64,000 nucleotides of DNA, taken from Orychophragmus violaceus. Taxonomy: Eukaryota; Streptophyta; Magnoliopsida; Brassicales; Brassicaceae. The stretch's first letter is position 1. Every line of letters begins with the position of its first letter. Under the pieces are notes generated by a model, which saw only the letters and a list, made by a program, of their open reading frames with translations, did not search any database and was not told the DNA's origin. The position numbers and the translations under genes are program-made. Positions 11,017 through 22,728 of this stretch are shown here, in pieces. The DNA is taken from positions 57,315,728 to 57,379,727 of the forward strand of contig CM058236.1 in the NCBI GenBank assembly GCA_030180135.1. Direction: 5' to 3'.

Positions 11017-14000
11017 ATGACTACTGCAAGCACACAAAACTCATTCTCGATCCGGTCTGTTCTCGAAAAGGAGAAGCTGACTGGAACGAACTTCCTGACG
11101 TGGTCAAGGAACTTGAGGCTAGTCCTCAAGCAGGAGAAGAAGGATTATGTCCTTCGTGATCCTCTCCCCGAGAGGCCTCCTGCCAATTCCGCCAGGACTC
11201 TGCATAATGCTTGGGAAAAGCATTCGTCAGATGAAAATGATGCTTATTGCCTGATGTTGGTGACAATGACTCCGGAGCTGCAAAAACAGTTCGAGAGTGT
11301 ATTGTCACCTATCGAGATAATGGCAAGCCTGAAATCGCTTTTTCAGGAGCAGGCTAGGACTGAGAGGTTTCAAACAGTTAAGAACCTCTTGGACTGCAAG
11401 TTGGCTGCGAATGCGGCAGTGAGTCCTCATGTCTTGAAGATGATGGGTTATCTCGATCATCTTCAGAAACTCGACTGCCCAATCAGCCAGGAACTTGCCT
11501 GCGACATCATTCTGCAGTCATTACCTGCAAGCTATGATCAGTTCATTCTGAACTTTAACATGCATGGCTTGAGTAAGACATTGCCTGAGCTTCACGGAAT
11601 GCTCAAGACTGCGGAGCCCAATTTGAGGAAAACCGCCAAGGACCCCAATGTGCTTATGGTACAGAAGGGCAAGGGGTTTAAGAAATCCTCTGCTAAGGAT
11701 AAGGGAAAGGCCAAGGCTGTCCAAGTCGCGGACAAGGACACGCCAAAGCCCAAGCCCAAGTCCAAGGCTGGGCCAACTGACATATGCAGGTTCTGTAAAG
11801 AACCAGGGCATTGGAGGAGAGAATGTAAGAAATTCCAGGAAGGTCTAAAGGAATTAAAGAAGAAGACTTTTGAGACTTCTTCGACAGGTATTTTTGTTAT
11901 AGAAGTTAATACAACTACTTCTGATAATACCTCATGGGTTATGGATACTGGTTGTGGGGCTCATATTTGTACTAATATGCAGGCACTCAGCAACAGTAGA
12001 AGGCTGAAGCAAGGACAAGTGGAGCTACGAGTTGGGAATGGAGCGAAAGTTCCAGCGCTAGCTGTAGGCACTTACTTGTTGTCTTTACCTTCGGGATTGA
12101 TTTTAGAACTCAATAATTGTTATTTTGTACCTGCTATAAGCAGAAATATTATTTCAATTTCTTTGTTGGATTTGGAAGGTTATGATTTTTCAGTTAAGAA
12201 TAAATTATGTTCCTTCAATCGCAACAATTTGTTCTATGGTTCTGCCCCTCTTATGAATGGGCTTTACATACTCGATCAATCCGCGTCAATTTATAACATT
12301 AATACCAAACGGTTTAAACCTAATGAGGAGAACCGAACGTTTCTATGGCATTGTCGTTTAGGGCACATCAGTGAGAAACGCATCAAGAGGCTCCATTCGA
12401 ATGGACTTCTTGGCACATTTGACTTTGAGTCATGTGAGAAATGCGAATCCTGCATGATGGGCAAAATGACACGGGCCCCCTTTAATAAACCTAACGAGAG
12501 GGCCAGTGACTTATTGGGCCTGATACACACTGATGTGTGTGGCCCAATGTCCACAAATGCAAGAGGAAACTATCAGTACTTCATTACCTTTACTGATGAT
12601 TTCAGTAGGTATGGATATGTTTATTTAATGAAACATAAGTCTGAATCTTTTGAGAAGTTCAGAGAATTCCAAAATGAAGTACAGAACCAACTTGGCAAAA
12701 GCATTAAGGCTCTTCGGTCCGACCGAGGAGGAGAATACTTAAGCCAAGAATTCAGTGATCATCTGAGAGAGTGTGGGATCGTATCCCAACTCACTCCTCC
12801 TGGAACACCTCAATGGAATGGTGTGTCTGAAAGGAGAAATCGGACCTTATTGGATATGGTTCGATCTATGATGAGTCACACAGACCTTCCAATATCCCTT
12901 TGGGGATATGCTCTGCTAACAGCAGTGTTCACTCTAAACAGAGCGCCATCAAAAGCAGTAGCAAAAACACCATATGAATTATGGACTGGAGAAGCTCCAG
13001 TGCTGTCTTATCTCAGAATTTGGGGTTGTGAAGCCTATGTCAAGAGATTAATCTCAGACAAGCTTACACCAAAATCTGACAAATGCTACTTCATTGGTTA
13101 TCCACGGGAAACCAAGGCTTATTACTTCTATCTACGTTCCGAGAACAAGATTTTTGTTGCCCGGGATTGTAACTTTCTTGAGAGGGAGTTTCTCTCTAAG
13201 AAAGACAGTGGGAGTAAGGTACTGCTTGAAGAAATTCAAGATGAACAGGATACTGCTCAACCTAATGAGGAAGAGCAGCAGGAGGATCTACAAGAAATTG
13301 TAGACCCTGAACCTGTAGTACCTGAAGTTCGAAGATCCGGGAGGATCCGTCACGAACCCGAGAGATATCAAGGATTCCTCGTGACTAACTGTCATGATCT
13401 TCTGATCATTGATGGTGATGAACCATCGAACTTCAATCAAGCCATGATGGGCCCAGATTCCTCTAAGTGGCGCAAGGCCACTGATTCCGAAATGGACTCC
13501 ATGTCGGTCAACCAAGTGTTTTCGTTGGTTGACTTACCCGCTGGTGTAAAAGCCATCGAGTGCAAATGGATCTTCAAGAAGAAGATTGACGTGGATGGAA
13601 ATGTCCAGATTTATAAAGCCAGGTTGGTGGCAAAAGGTTTCAGACAAGTTCACGGTGTGGACTACGATGAAACCTATTCACCGGTGGCTATGATGAAATC
13701 TATTCGGATTCTACTAGCAACTGCAGCTTTTCATGATTATGAAATTTGGCAGATGGACGTGAAAACCGCCTTCCTGAATGGTATTCTGGAAGAGGATGTG
13801 TATATGACACAACCTGACGGTTACATAGATCCAAAGAATGCTGGGAAAGTACGCAAGCTTCACAAATCCATTTATGGATTGAAGCAAGCATCGAGGAGCT
13901 GGAATCTTCGTTTTGATGAAGCGATCAAGCAATTTGACTTCATCAGAAACGAAGAAGAACAATGCGTGTATAAGAAATCTAGTGGGAGCAAGATTGTATT

Positions 14001-14994
14001 TCTTATTCTGTATGTCGATGACATACTGCTTCTCGGAAACGACGTTCCAATGCTAAAGTCCGTAAAAGACTGGCTTGGAAGTTGTTTTTCCATGAAGGAC
14101 ATGGGTGAAGCCGCATACGTTCTTGGAATTAGGATCTATCGGGATAGACCTAAGAGGCTGATAGGCTTGTGTCAAGACTCATACATTGACAAAGTCCTAC
14201 AAAGATTCAGCATGAAAGATTCCAAGAAGGGCTTCACGCCAATGGTACATGGCACAACGCTAAGCAAGAAGCAGAGCCCCACGTCGGCTGCTGAGCTTGA
14301 GCGCATGAAGAACATTCCTTATGCATCTGCAATAGGATCTGTCATGTATGCCATGATCTGTACTCGTCCTGATGTTGCTTATGCATTGAGCATGACGAGT
14401 AGATACCAGTCAAATCCAGGTGAAAACCATTGGATTGCCGTAAAGAATATCTTGAAGTATCTAAGACATACTAAGGATAAGTTCTTGGTGTACGGTGGAA
14501 GTGATGTGCTTAAAGTCAGTGGATTCACGGACGCAAGTTTCCAGACAGACCAAGATGATTTCCGGTCACAGTCCGGTTATATCTTTTGTCTGAATGGCGG
14601 TGCAATCAGTTGGAGAAGCTCCAAGCAAGACACCGTTGCAGATTCCACCACAGAAGCTGAATATATCGCCGCCTCAGAAGCTGCGAAGGAAGCTGTTTGG
14701 ATACGGAAGTTCATTATTGAACTAGGTGTGATACCAGATGCGGCTGAGCCTCTGGCACTATTTTGTGACAACAATGGTGCTATAGCTCAGGCAAAGGAAC
14801 CAAGATCACACCAGAAATCCAAGCATGTTCTAAGAAGATATCACTTGATACGTGACATCATTAATAGAAAGGAAGTCAAGATCAGCCGAGTTCCGACAGA
14901 TGATAATGTCGCTGATCCGTTGACAAAGCCACTCCCAAGGCCTAAGCTCGAGTTCCTGACTGAAGCTGTAGGCATTAGAAACATTGAAATGTAA
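11017..14994 (+). CDS. Copia B Gag-Pol polyprotein (intact)
   Basis: A single 1325-residue frame. Gag (UBN2-type capsid) covers about residues 1-250, with zinc knuckle CRFCKEPGHWRREC at 257-270. The protease active site is DTGCGAH at 310-316. The integrase has its first Asp in HTDVCGPM (506), its second Asp at 569 in SDRGGEY and Glu at 605, which is exact D,D35E spacing. Reverse transcriptase carries YVDD at 999-1002. RNase H motifs follow (TDAS, AEYIA, CDNNGA). Nothing is missing or shifted, so the protein is probably functional. The frame opens at an ATG shortly after the TATATATTTCAGCT stretch. Confidence 0.95.
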   Translation: MTTASTQNSFSIRSVLEKEKLTGTNFLTWSRNLRLVLKQEKKDYVLRDPLPERPPANSARTLHNAWEKHSSDENDAYCLMLVTMTPELQKQFESVLSPIEIMASLKSLFQEQARTERFQTVKNLLDCKLAANAAVSPHVLKMMGYLDHLQKLDCPISQELACDIILQSLPASYDQFILNFNMHGLSKTLPELHGMLKTAEPNLRKTAKDPNVLMVQKGKGFKKSSAKDKGKAKAVQVADKDTPKPKPKSKAGPTDICRFCKEPGHWRRECKKFQEGLKELKKKTFETSSTGIFVIEVNTTTSDNTSWVMDTGCGAHICTNMQALSNSRRLKQGQVELRVGNGAKVPALAVGTYLLSLPSGLILELNNCYFVPAISRNIISISLLDLEGYDFSVKNKLCSFNRNNLFYGSAPLMNGLYILDQSASIYNINTKRFKPNEENRTFLWHCRLGHISEKRIKRLHSNGLLGTFDFESCEKCESCMMGKMTRAPFNKPNERASDLLGLIHTDVCGPMSTNARGNYQYFITFTDDFSRYGYVYLMKHKSESFEKFREFQNEVQNQLGKSIKALRSDRGGEYLSQEFSDHLRECGIVSQLTPPGTPQWNGVSERRNRTLLDMVRSMMSHTDLPISLWGYALLTAVFTLNRAPSKAVAKTPYELWTGEAPVLSYLRIWGCEAYVKRLISDKLTPKSDKCYFIGYPRETKAYYFYLRSENKIFVARDCNFLEREFLSKKDSGSKVLLEEIQDEQDTAQPNEEEQQEDLQEIVDPEPVVPEVRRSGRIRHEPERYQGFLVTNCHDLLIIDGDEPSNFNQAMMGPDSSKWRKATDSEMDSMSVNQVFSLVDLPAGVKAIECKWIFKKKIDVDGNVQIYKARLVAKGFRQVHGVDYDETYSPVAMMKSIRILLATAAFHDYEIWQMDVKTAFLNGILEEDVYMTQPDGYIDPKNAGKVRKLHKSIYGLKQASRSWNLRFDEAIKQFDFIRNEEEQCVYKKSSGSKIVFLILYVDDILLLGNDVPMLKSVKDWLGSCFSMKDMGEAAYVLGIRIYRDRPKRLIGLCQDSYIDKVLQRFSMKDSKKGFTPMVHGTTLSKKQSPTSAAELERMKNIPYASAIGSVMYAMICTRPDVAYALSMTSRYQSNPGENHWIAVKNILKYLRHTKDKFLVYGGSDVLKVSGFTDASFQTDQDDFRSQSGYIFCLNGGAISWRSSKQDTVADSTTEAEYIAASEAAKEAVWIRKFIIELGVIPDAAEPLALFCDNNGAIAQAKEPRSHQKSKHVLRRYHLIRDIINRKEVKISRVPTDDNVADPLTKPLPRPKLEFLTEAVGIRNIEM

Positions 14995-15846
14995 TCTAAA
15001 TTTGAGTGGGAGTTGTGTGGGCTTTATTTTAGTTATTTGACATGTTCTTGTAAAACATTCTTATGTTTAATGAAATTATTATTTCAAGATTATTTTAACT
15101 GTGATGAAATAATCGTTCCAAAGTGATATGAACCATTTTATAGGTCATCGAAGTAAATGACTTGATCTTGAGTCATCGAAGTCATTTAGCTTGATCATGA
15201 GACCCTATATTTGATAGATGTTTTATATCATCCCGTCCCTAGTCGAAGGTTGTTGAAATTGGAACACCAACAACCGTGTGAGACTGGATTGGTACGTGAC
15301 TTATGACAAAGTCTCAGTGTGTCATAGATGCGCGGCATCAAAGTCAGTACATAGGTGTATGTTTGGGAACATACGACCGGACAAGACCCGCTTATAAGAA
15401 CTCTTCAGGATATTTATATCTGTGTCATAAGAGATTCTTACTACGACTATAGAGTATAGTCCTTAGACCTGAGTTCGCATGCATGTGACTGCACATGGAC
15501 TGATGCACTTTGATCATTGTCTAACGCTATCGTTCTGCGATAGTTATAAGGACCTTGTTTGGGTACATTATGAAATGAATAGTTTACAGTGATGGAACAA
15601 GATGGGATTTGTCCCTCCAATATAAATGGAGTGAATATCTCTAGGCCAATCGGAGATTTGAATACTGGAAAATGCATGGCCATGCTCAAACGGACTTTCC
15701 CGAGTCGTTTGGATTGTCAGTATCAAATCAGAGTCCGATGAACAAGATTAGGCTTTATAAAGATGACACCAATCTTGCCTTATGACTAATCGAGATATTG
15801 AGACAAAAGGATTATGAATACAGAGATTCCAGTACAAGTGGGAGAT
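14995..15846 (+). other. Copia B 3' untranslated region and polypurine tract
   Basis: No ORF is supported between the pol stop and the 3' LTR. The region ends in AAGTGGGAGAT directly before TGTTGG, which is the polypurine tract. Confidence 0.7.
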
Positions 15847-16520
15847 TGTTGGAATTGTGTCCAGTAATCTCGGTACTGTCTCTAGAAAGTAAGAGTATGT
15901 CAATGATCAGACATAAGTCATATAATACTGGGGGTCATGATGGCTTGCTAGAGTCCGCTCATGATCTATAAGTCTTGGACTTATTGCCTTTATTATATGA
16001 TCCCATATGGGTCACACGCCTAAGCTAACAGGAAAATGTGTAGGAACGGTTTAGCAGAAGTACAGTAAAAGTGCTAGGCATTTACTGTACTTAGAGAGAA
16101 TAAAAGGTTTAGCCACTGTGCATCGATCGATGCATAAGGTGCAACGATCGATGCAGTGCGTAAACACCGACGAGTTAATTGGTATTTGGGCCAAATGGCC
16201 CAAACGAAACAGGACGAGTTTTGTGTCATAAAACTCGAGTTTCAGACTGATTAACCCTAACACTTGAGCCGTAAACTCTCTCTCTCTGCGCCGAGTTCCC
16301 CTTGTGGTCTAGCAGCTGTTTCCTGTGAAAGCGTGTGTGAACCTTTGGAGGATTCATCCCTCGGTGTTTCTCTGATCTCAGACATACCATCCCTTTCCGC
16401 TGCAACAAACAGGTATAAGGTGAGATCATCATTTGTTTCTATTATGAGAAGAACCTAGATCGCATGTTTAGGATAATCTGAATCTGGAATTGAATCAGGA
16501 TTCATCTAAACGTTCCAACA
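15847..16520 (+). repeat. Copia B 3' LTR
   Basis: It is the same length as the 5' LTR with one visible substitution, and is followed by the TCTTC target duplication. Confidence 0.95.
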
Positions 16521-16525
16521 TCTTC

Positions 16526-17440
16526 TTCTATGCAGCAATGTGATGAAGGGAGAGCAATGGTGGTTCATCAAGCTCCAGCCATGACTAATGATGTGGTAAG
16601 AAGGTCAGACCTTGAGGCACTCATCAAAGCCCTCAAGGAAAACTCTGGTATGGTCCTTGGTACTTCACTCTTTGCATCAAATAAAATCAGACCTTTGATT
16701 ATTGATTCTGGAGCTTCTCACCATATGATCAGTGACCCTAAGTTGATAGAAAATGTTAAACCAGCTTTAGGATGTGTAGTGATTGCAAATGGTGATAAAA
16801 TTCCAATTGAAGGCATAGGAAATTTGAAATTATTTGATAAAGAATCCAAAGCTTTCTTTATGCCTAGTTTCACATCCAACTTAGTATCTGTTAAAAGAAT
16901 AGCCACTGATCTAAATTGCAATGTTGTTTTCAGTCCTAATGATGTTGTGTTTCAGGATATTAGAACAAGTAAGTTGATTGGGAAAGGTGTGACCAAGGAT
17001 GAACTCTACATGATTGAAAACACTAATCCCTATTCTGAATTATCCCCTGCTTTATCTACTGCTTTATCTACTTGTGTTGGTGTGGATGACTCTATTTGGC
17101 ATGCTAGACTAGGACATCCACACTCTAGGGCTTTAGGGCTTCTATTACCTTCTGTTGTGTTTAAAAATGATGAATGTGAGGCTTGTATTCTTGGGAAACA
17201 TTGCAAGTCTGTTTTTCCAACTTCTAAAACTACTTATGAAAATTGTTTTGATCTTGTTCATTCTGATGTGTGGACTGCTCCTTGTTTGTCTAGAGAAAAC
17301 CATAAGTATTTTGTCACTTTTATTGATGAAAAATCTAAGTATACTTGGATAACATTGATGCAAACTAAGGATAGAATGTTAGAAGCGTTTATGAACTTTC
17401 AAAGTCATGTTACTAATCATTTCAATGGTAAGACAATGGT
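16526..17440 (+). pseudogene. Copia A pol part 1: protease and integrase N-terminal part
   Basis: Continues the Copia A frame after Copia B. It encodes the protease site IDSGASHHM, the GAG-pre-integrase zinc region (HARLGHPH, CEACILGK) and the first integrase catalytic Asp in HSDVW. At about 17436 the reading frame breaks: a short deletion just before DNGGEY shifts the rest of integrase into another frame. This alone would abolish a normal Pol. Confidence 0.85.
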
Positions 17441-18780
17441 GGTGAGTATACAAGCAATGCTTTCAAACAACACTTGTCCAAACATGGGATTCTCCATCAA
17501 ACAAGCTGTCCTTATACCCCACAACAAAATGGAGTGGCTGAGAGAAAGAACAGACACTTAATGGAGGTGGCAAGGTCCATGATGTTCTACAGGAATGTTC
17601 CTAAGAGGTTTTGGGGAGATGCAGTCATGACTGCTTGCTACTTGATCAATAGAACTCCCACAAGAGTTCTTATGGATCAATCTCCATTTCAGGTACTAAA
17701 CAAAACAAATCCATTAGTTGATCACTTACGTGTGTTTGGGTGTATTTGCTTTGTGTTAATACCAGGAGAACAAAGAGATAAGCTGGATGCTAAGAGCACC
17801 AAAGCTATGTTCATTGGTTACTCCACAACACAAAGAGGATACAAGTGTTATGTACCTGAAACAAGGAAGGTTTTGATCTCAAGAGATGTGAAGTTTATGG
17901 AAACAAGGAGTTTTTATGATGAAAAGAATTGGGATAGCTTGAAGGATCTTCCCACTTCTCAATCAGATAGAGCAGCTAACCTAAGGATGATCATGGAAAA
18001 CTTGGGTATTAGTATGCCTCAGCAACCGGCCAAGACAAGCCCTACCACTTCAGTCCATGCTCCAACTTCAGACACTCCTCAACATTCCCATCTTGATCAT
18101 GAGGGGGACAGTCATGAATCAGCTCCAGAACCGCAAGTAGCTGAATCAGCTCCAGAACCGCAAGTAGCTGATCCTTCTGCACATGATCAAGCTGAAAATG
18201 AGGAGCTTGAGGAACATAAGGAAGAACATGTTGAAGAAGCTGAGGAGTTGGATCATCAAGTTGAGGAGCCGGTTATGAATGAGCAGCAACAAGTTCAGGT
18301 GTTAAGAAGAAGTACAAGGGAGAAAAAGGATCCATCTGAATGGAAGAAGAGGGTTTACTTCAACAGCAATGCAGTAGCCCATCCCACTCAAGCTGTTTGC
18401 AGTTTAGCTCAAGTACCATTGGAGCATCAAGTGTTCATTGGGAAGTTGGATCAAGAATATGTACCAACAACCTATGAAGAAGCAAAGGGAGATAAGAGGT
18501 GGATGCAGGCTGTGGATGAAGAGATAAAAGCAATGGACAACAATGGGACTTGGTATGAAGCTGAACTTCCTAGAGGAAAGAAGGCAGTGACTTCCAAATG
18601 GGTTTTCACCATCAAGTACAGAAGTAATGGAGAAGTGGAGAGATACAAAGCAAGGATGGTTGCAAGAGGCTTCACTCAAACTTATGGAAAGGATTACTTG
18701 GACACCTTTGCACCAGTAGCTAAGCTTCACACAGTTGGGATCATCTTGTCTTTGGCAACAAATCTTGATTGGGAACTTGG
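17441..18780 (+). pseudogene. Copia A pol part 2: integrase C-terminal part and reverse transcriptase N-terminal part
   Basis: In the second frame the sequence gives DNGGEY, QQNGVAERKNR (integrase Glu) and then an acidic Glu/Pro-rich linker. The linker includes a duplicated segment ESAPEPQVA. The start of reverse transcriptase follows (KWVFTIKYRSNGE, FAPVAKL). The frame breaks again at about 18778 through a second short deletion in the motif that precedes DVKNAFL. Confidence 0.85.
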
Positions 18781-20033
18781 ATGTCAAGAATGCATTCCTT
18801 CAAGGGGAGCTTGAAGATGAGGTATACATTACTCCACCCTCTGGTCTTGAAAGCCTTGTTAAAACAGGGAAAGTCCTAAGACTCAAGAAGGCCATCTATG
18901 GGTTAAAACAATCACCTAGAGCTTGGTATCACAAGCTGAGTTCAACACTTATGCAAAGAGGTTTCAAGAGGTCTGAAGGAGATCATACATTGTTCACTCT
19001 CCAAGATCAGGAAGGTATCATTGTTATCCTTGTTTATGTTGATGACATTATCATATCAGGGAGTAACAAGTCAGGTATACAAGAAACTAAAGCTTATCTC
19101 AAATCTGTTTTTGATATTAAAGATCTTGGTACTCTAAAGTACTTCCTTGGGATAGAAGTTTGTCGATCTAATGATGGACTCTTCTTATCTCAAAGGAAAT
19201 ACACACTTGATTTGTTATCTGAGGCAGGAAAGATTGGATCAAAACCAGCTAAGACACCATTGGAGGAAGGCTACAAAGTCATAAGAGAGGGGGAGCTTGA
19301 AGACATACCATTTGAGGACATTACCAAATATAGAAGGATGGTTGGTAAGCTTATTTACTTAACCATAACCAGACCTGATTTGTGTTTTGCAGTGAACCAG
19401 GTAAGCCAACATATGCAAGCACCAAAGATGCATCATTGGGATATGGTTGAAAGGATACTCAGATATCTAAGTGGTGCTCCTGGTCAAGGCATTTGGATGG
19501 GTTGCAATAAAAGTACAGAGATAGTTGGGTATTGTGATGCTGATTGGGCAGGAGATAGAGTGGACAGGAGATCTACTACTGGATATTGCACATTCATTGG
19601 AGGAAACCTTGTCACTTGGAAGAGCAAGAAGCAGAAGATAGTATCATGTTCAAGTGCTGAAGCTGAATATAGAGCAATGAGGAAGCTAGCAACAGAATTG
19701 GTGTGGATCGAAGCTCTTCTTGTGGATTTGGGGATTGAGAAGACAAAACCAATCACCATGCATTGTGACAACCAAGCAGCCATTCACATTGCCTCAAACT
19801 CAGTCTTCCATGAAAGGACTAAACATATTGAAGTGGATTGCCACAAAGTGAGGCAGTTGATTGAGCAAGGAGTTGTGCTACCTTGCTTCACAAGAAGTGA
19901 AGAACAACTAGCAGATGTGTTCACCAAGGCAGCTAGCTTGAAGGTGTGTGAGTCCATTCACACCAAGCTTGGACTCATGGAAATCCCGGAATCCTCTAAG
20001 GCCATGGAGTCTACACTCTTTTTCCCTTCATGA
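18781..20033 (+). pseudogene. Copia A pol part 3: reverse transcriptase core and RNase H
   Basis: The third frame encodes DVKNAFLQGELEDEVY, the catalytic YVDDIIISG and RNase H motifs CDADWAGD, SSAEAEYRAM and CDNQAAIHIA, and stops at 20031-20033. The domains look intact within this segment. The CACTA insertion lies only in the untranslated DNA behind it. Confidence 0.88.
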
Positions 20034-20544
20034 AGTTTTATCCCAAGTGGTTTTCTTCATGAAGGTTTTTAATGAGGTAGATCTCCATTGTCACTCCAAG
20101 CTTCACTACAAAAAAAGTCCTCATCCATAGCATACAAGCATAGCACGGTTTACTGATCTGCTGTCGTAGATGTTTCTGAAAATTCTAAACTATAAGATAG
20201 CATTGGATTAATGCTGTAATAGAGTTTCCATAAGCGGGAACAAAAATTTAGGTGAACCGCCAAAAACTTAGTGAAATTTTAGGTCGTAAACTATCCCATC
20301 TCATTTTTCCCTCTTCTGTTTCACTTTCCCTCTGAGTTTTCCCTCTTCAATTTCATTTTCCCTCTTCATTCATCTCATCTCAGACGAAAATTGGGTCTCT
20401 AATTTTCATTCCCAAAAACTCTAAGCCACCTAAATCCGTTTTCCCCTAGAAACCCTAAATCCATTCGGTCCTAATTTCACAATTATTGTCTCAACAGTGA
20501 GCTCAAGCGGAGGGCAAGTTTTCTTGCTTTCATTTCTCCCTGTA

Positions 20545-20810
20545 AATCGAGCTGTTGTGATTCTTGATTCTTATGCTCTAGCTGACAGAGCCAGAGCTCT
20601 CGATTTCGATCTTGTCCCCTTCGACCAAGCATTCGCCACCGCCGATTTCCTCGCCTTACACATGCCCTTAACTCTCGCCACGAAGAAGGTATCAAATGAC
20701 GAAACTTTATCCAAGAAGAAGAAGGGCGTTCGTCTCATCAATCGCTAGAGGCAGCGTCATCGATGAAGATGCGGTCGTTAGGGTTATCGACTCGGGAATC
20801 GTCGTTCAGG
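20545..20810 (+). pseudogene. PGDH: captured D-3-phosphoglycerate dehydrogenase fragment
   Basis: The frame reads ADRARALDFDLVPFDQ, FATADFLALHMPLT, KKGVRLIN and, after a small frame-breaking deletion near 20745, ARGSVIDEDAVVR. These match the NAD-binding domain of plastid 3-phosphoglycerate dehydrogenase (serine synthesis), including the LHMPLT motif. The segment ends at a GT donor-like site after 20813. Only a fraction of the enzyme is present, with a stop, so it is not functional. Confidence 0.85.
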
Positions 20811-21009
20811 TGCGGTTCCGAAACGTGGATTTTGAATATTAAGTGAAACTGATTTCTGAATGAAACTCAATTCGAAATTCTTGGGTTTCTTCTTCAATTG
20901 GGTTCGTGTTAAAACTGGATTTCATTTGAGTTTCTGAAACTCTCTCTATATATACTCTCTCTCTCTCTCTCTCCCCATTCACTCGATCGTATTGGTTGGT
21001 CTCGAACAA

Positions 21010-21502
21010 GCAATTGAGAACGGTGAGAAAGCAATGGAGACTGTTGTTGTGGGGAACTACGTGGAGATGGAGAGTGAAGAGAAAGCTTCGGACATGAAAT
21101 CTAAGCTTTCCAACATGTTTTGGCATGGCGGCTCTGCCTATGATGCTTGGTTCAGCTGCGCTTCCAACCAGGTATACGTAATGCCAAAAGGTTTTGGTTT
21201 TTACTCTTATCTGCATCTTTCTACTAACTTGATGAATTCATGTGTTTACTTTAGGTGGCCCAAGTGCTGTTGACGCTTCCATACTCATTTTCACAGCTGG
21301 GGATGCTTTCAGGGATTCTGTTTCAGCTCTTCTATGGCCTCTTGGGTAGTTGGACTGCTTACCTCATCAGCATTCTCTATGTTGAATACAGAACTAGAAA
21401 AGAGAGAAAAAGTTAACTTCAGAAACCATGTCATTCAGGTAACAACAATATCGAATTATACTAGCTTAGCTCTTTTTCACATATCTTTATTTCATTTGTA
21501 AA

Positions 21503-21545
<43 letters not shown>

Positions 21546-22331
21546 ATTAATTGCATGTGATCTTTAAACAATGTGAAGTGGTTTGAGGTTCTTGATGGAT
21601 TGCTTGGAAAGCACTTGAGGAATGTTGGGTTAGCATTCAACTGCACCTTCCTTCTCTTTGGATCTGTCATTCAGCTCATAGCATGTGCCAGGTACCCACT
21701 AATTATCCCAAGTTCTTTCTTGATCAGTAAAGAGGACTACTAAACTGAGGCTGGTGATGTAAGTGGTTTTAATGACAGTGAATAAATGTGCAGCAACATA
21801 TATTACATAAATGACAATCTGGACAAGAGGACATGGACATACATATTCGGGGCCTGTTGTGCGACCACGGTCTTCATCCCTTCCTTCCACAACTACAGGA
21901 TCTGGTCTTTTCTTGAACTGTTGATGACCACTTACACTGCTTGGTACCTCACCATTGCATCCATCCTCCATGGCCAGGTAAATTAATTACTGAATTTATT
22001 TGTTGCTTAATATAATCATATGTTGTATAGATTAGCTGGTGATGTTTTGGATTAAGGGGACTCAAAAACATCAACAAAGTTGTCTTATTTCTTGTGTCTT
22101 TTTTTGGCACTTCTGTTTCAAGCAACATGTGGTTGGGACCACTTTTACCCAACCCCCCTATACTGTTAATTGGTGTCAGACATGGTTTAAATACATGCGT
22201 CGTTGCATGAATGAATTTTTGAGATTAAATATATGGTAAGAAACAATGTTTGTATAATTGATAGGTAGAAGGAGTGAAGCATTCGGGACCAAGCAAGCTG
22301 GTGTTATACTTCACAGGGGCCACTAACAAAT
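21010..22331 (+). pseudogene. LAX2: captured LAX2-type auxin influx carrier fragment, about five exons with introns
   Basis: Exons at about 21010-21171, 21255-21438, 21579-21691, 21795-21976 and 22263-22331 encode the N-terminal part of an AUX1/LAX carrier. Recognisable stretches include FWHGGSAYDAWFSCASNQ, LLTLPYSFSQLGMLSGI, WFEVLDGLLGKH and SIYYINDN-like SNIYYINDN. The position of the natural start codon reads ATT instead of ATG. A 2-bp deletion near 21408 shifts the frame in exon 2, and the sixth and later exons are absent. Introns are kept, so capture occurred at DNA level. An (AT)n run occupies intron 2 (about 21507-21542). Confidence 0.9.
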
Positions 22332-22392
22332 GAGTCTTTACTTGAAACTTTTTGAGTGAACCCCTCTTGTCTCTTTGATGTTTGTGTTTGTA

Positions 22393-22521
22393 GGTGGGGA
22401 GTGTAACATTCGACTTGCTCTTGCTTCTGGTGTTAGGATCATACTTGATAGTGCTTTTCAATTTCCTCGTCATCATAACCAAGATCTACATGAGAAGATC
22501 ATTGAAGGATGCAGTATAACC
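22393..22521 (+). pseudogene. captured fragment encoding a single membrane segment, origin unknown
   Basis: After a TTTGTAG acceptor-like site the frame encodes a hydrophobic segment (VLGSYLIVLFNFLVVITKIY), then MRRSLKDAV and a stop. It does not match the following LAX exon, so it is probably a third captured source. I do not recognise the parent gene. Confidence 0.5.
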
Positions 22522-22684
22522 AGTAGTCGTTGCTGCTTTTGTGGTTGTTGTTTCATTTTGTTAGTTTGAATAATACTGATGAGTGTTAATTTCATATATT
22601 ATACTTTGTGTAAACATTTTTGTTTTATTAATAAAATTGTTTCAAATATTTTTTATTTAAGTTCAATTGGTACAAATATATATC

Positions 22685-22687
<3 letters not shown>

Positions 22688-22722
<35 letters not shown>
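22688..22722. repeat. (AAT)n microsatellite
   Basis: About eleven AAT units within the CACTA element. Confidence 0.9.

Positions 22723-22728
<6 letters not shown>

Larger units (their letters stand above)
8807..16520 (+). mobile_element. Copia B: complete, apparently autonomous LTR retrotransposon nested in Copia A
   Basis: 674-bp LTRs at 8807-9480 and 15847-16520 differ only at one visible position (C at 9404 versus A at 16444, approximately). The target duplication TCTTC is at 8802-8806 and 16521-16525. The primer site starts at 9482, the polypurine tract AGTGGGAGA is at 15836-15846 and one uninterrupted 1325-residue polyprotein lies between. Very recent insertion is inferred from the LTR identity. 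Confidence 0.96.
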
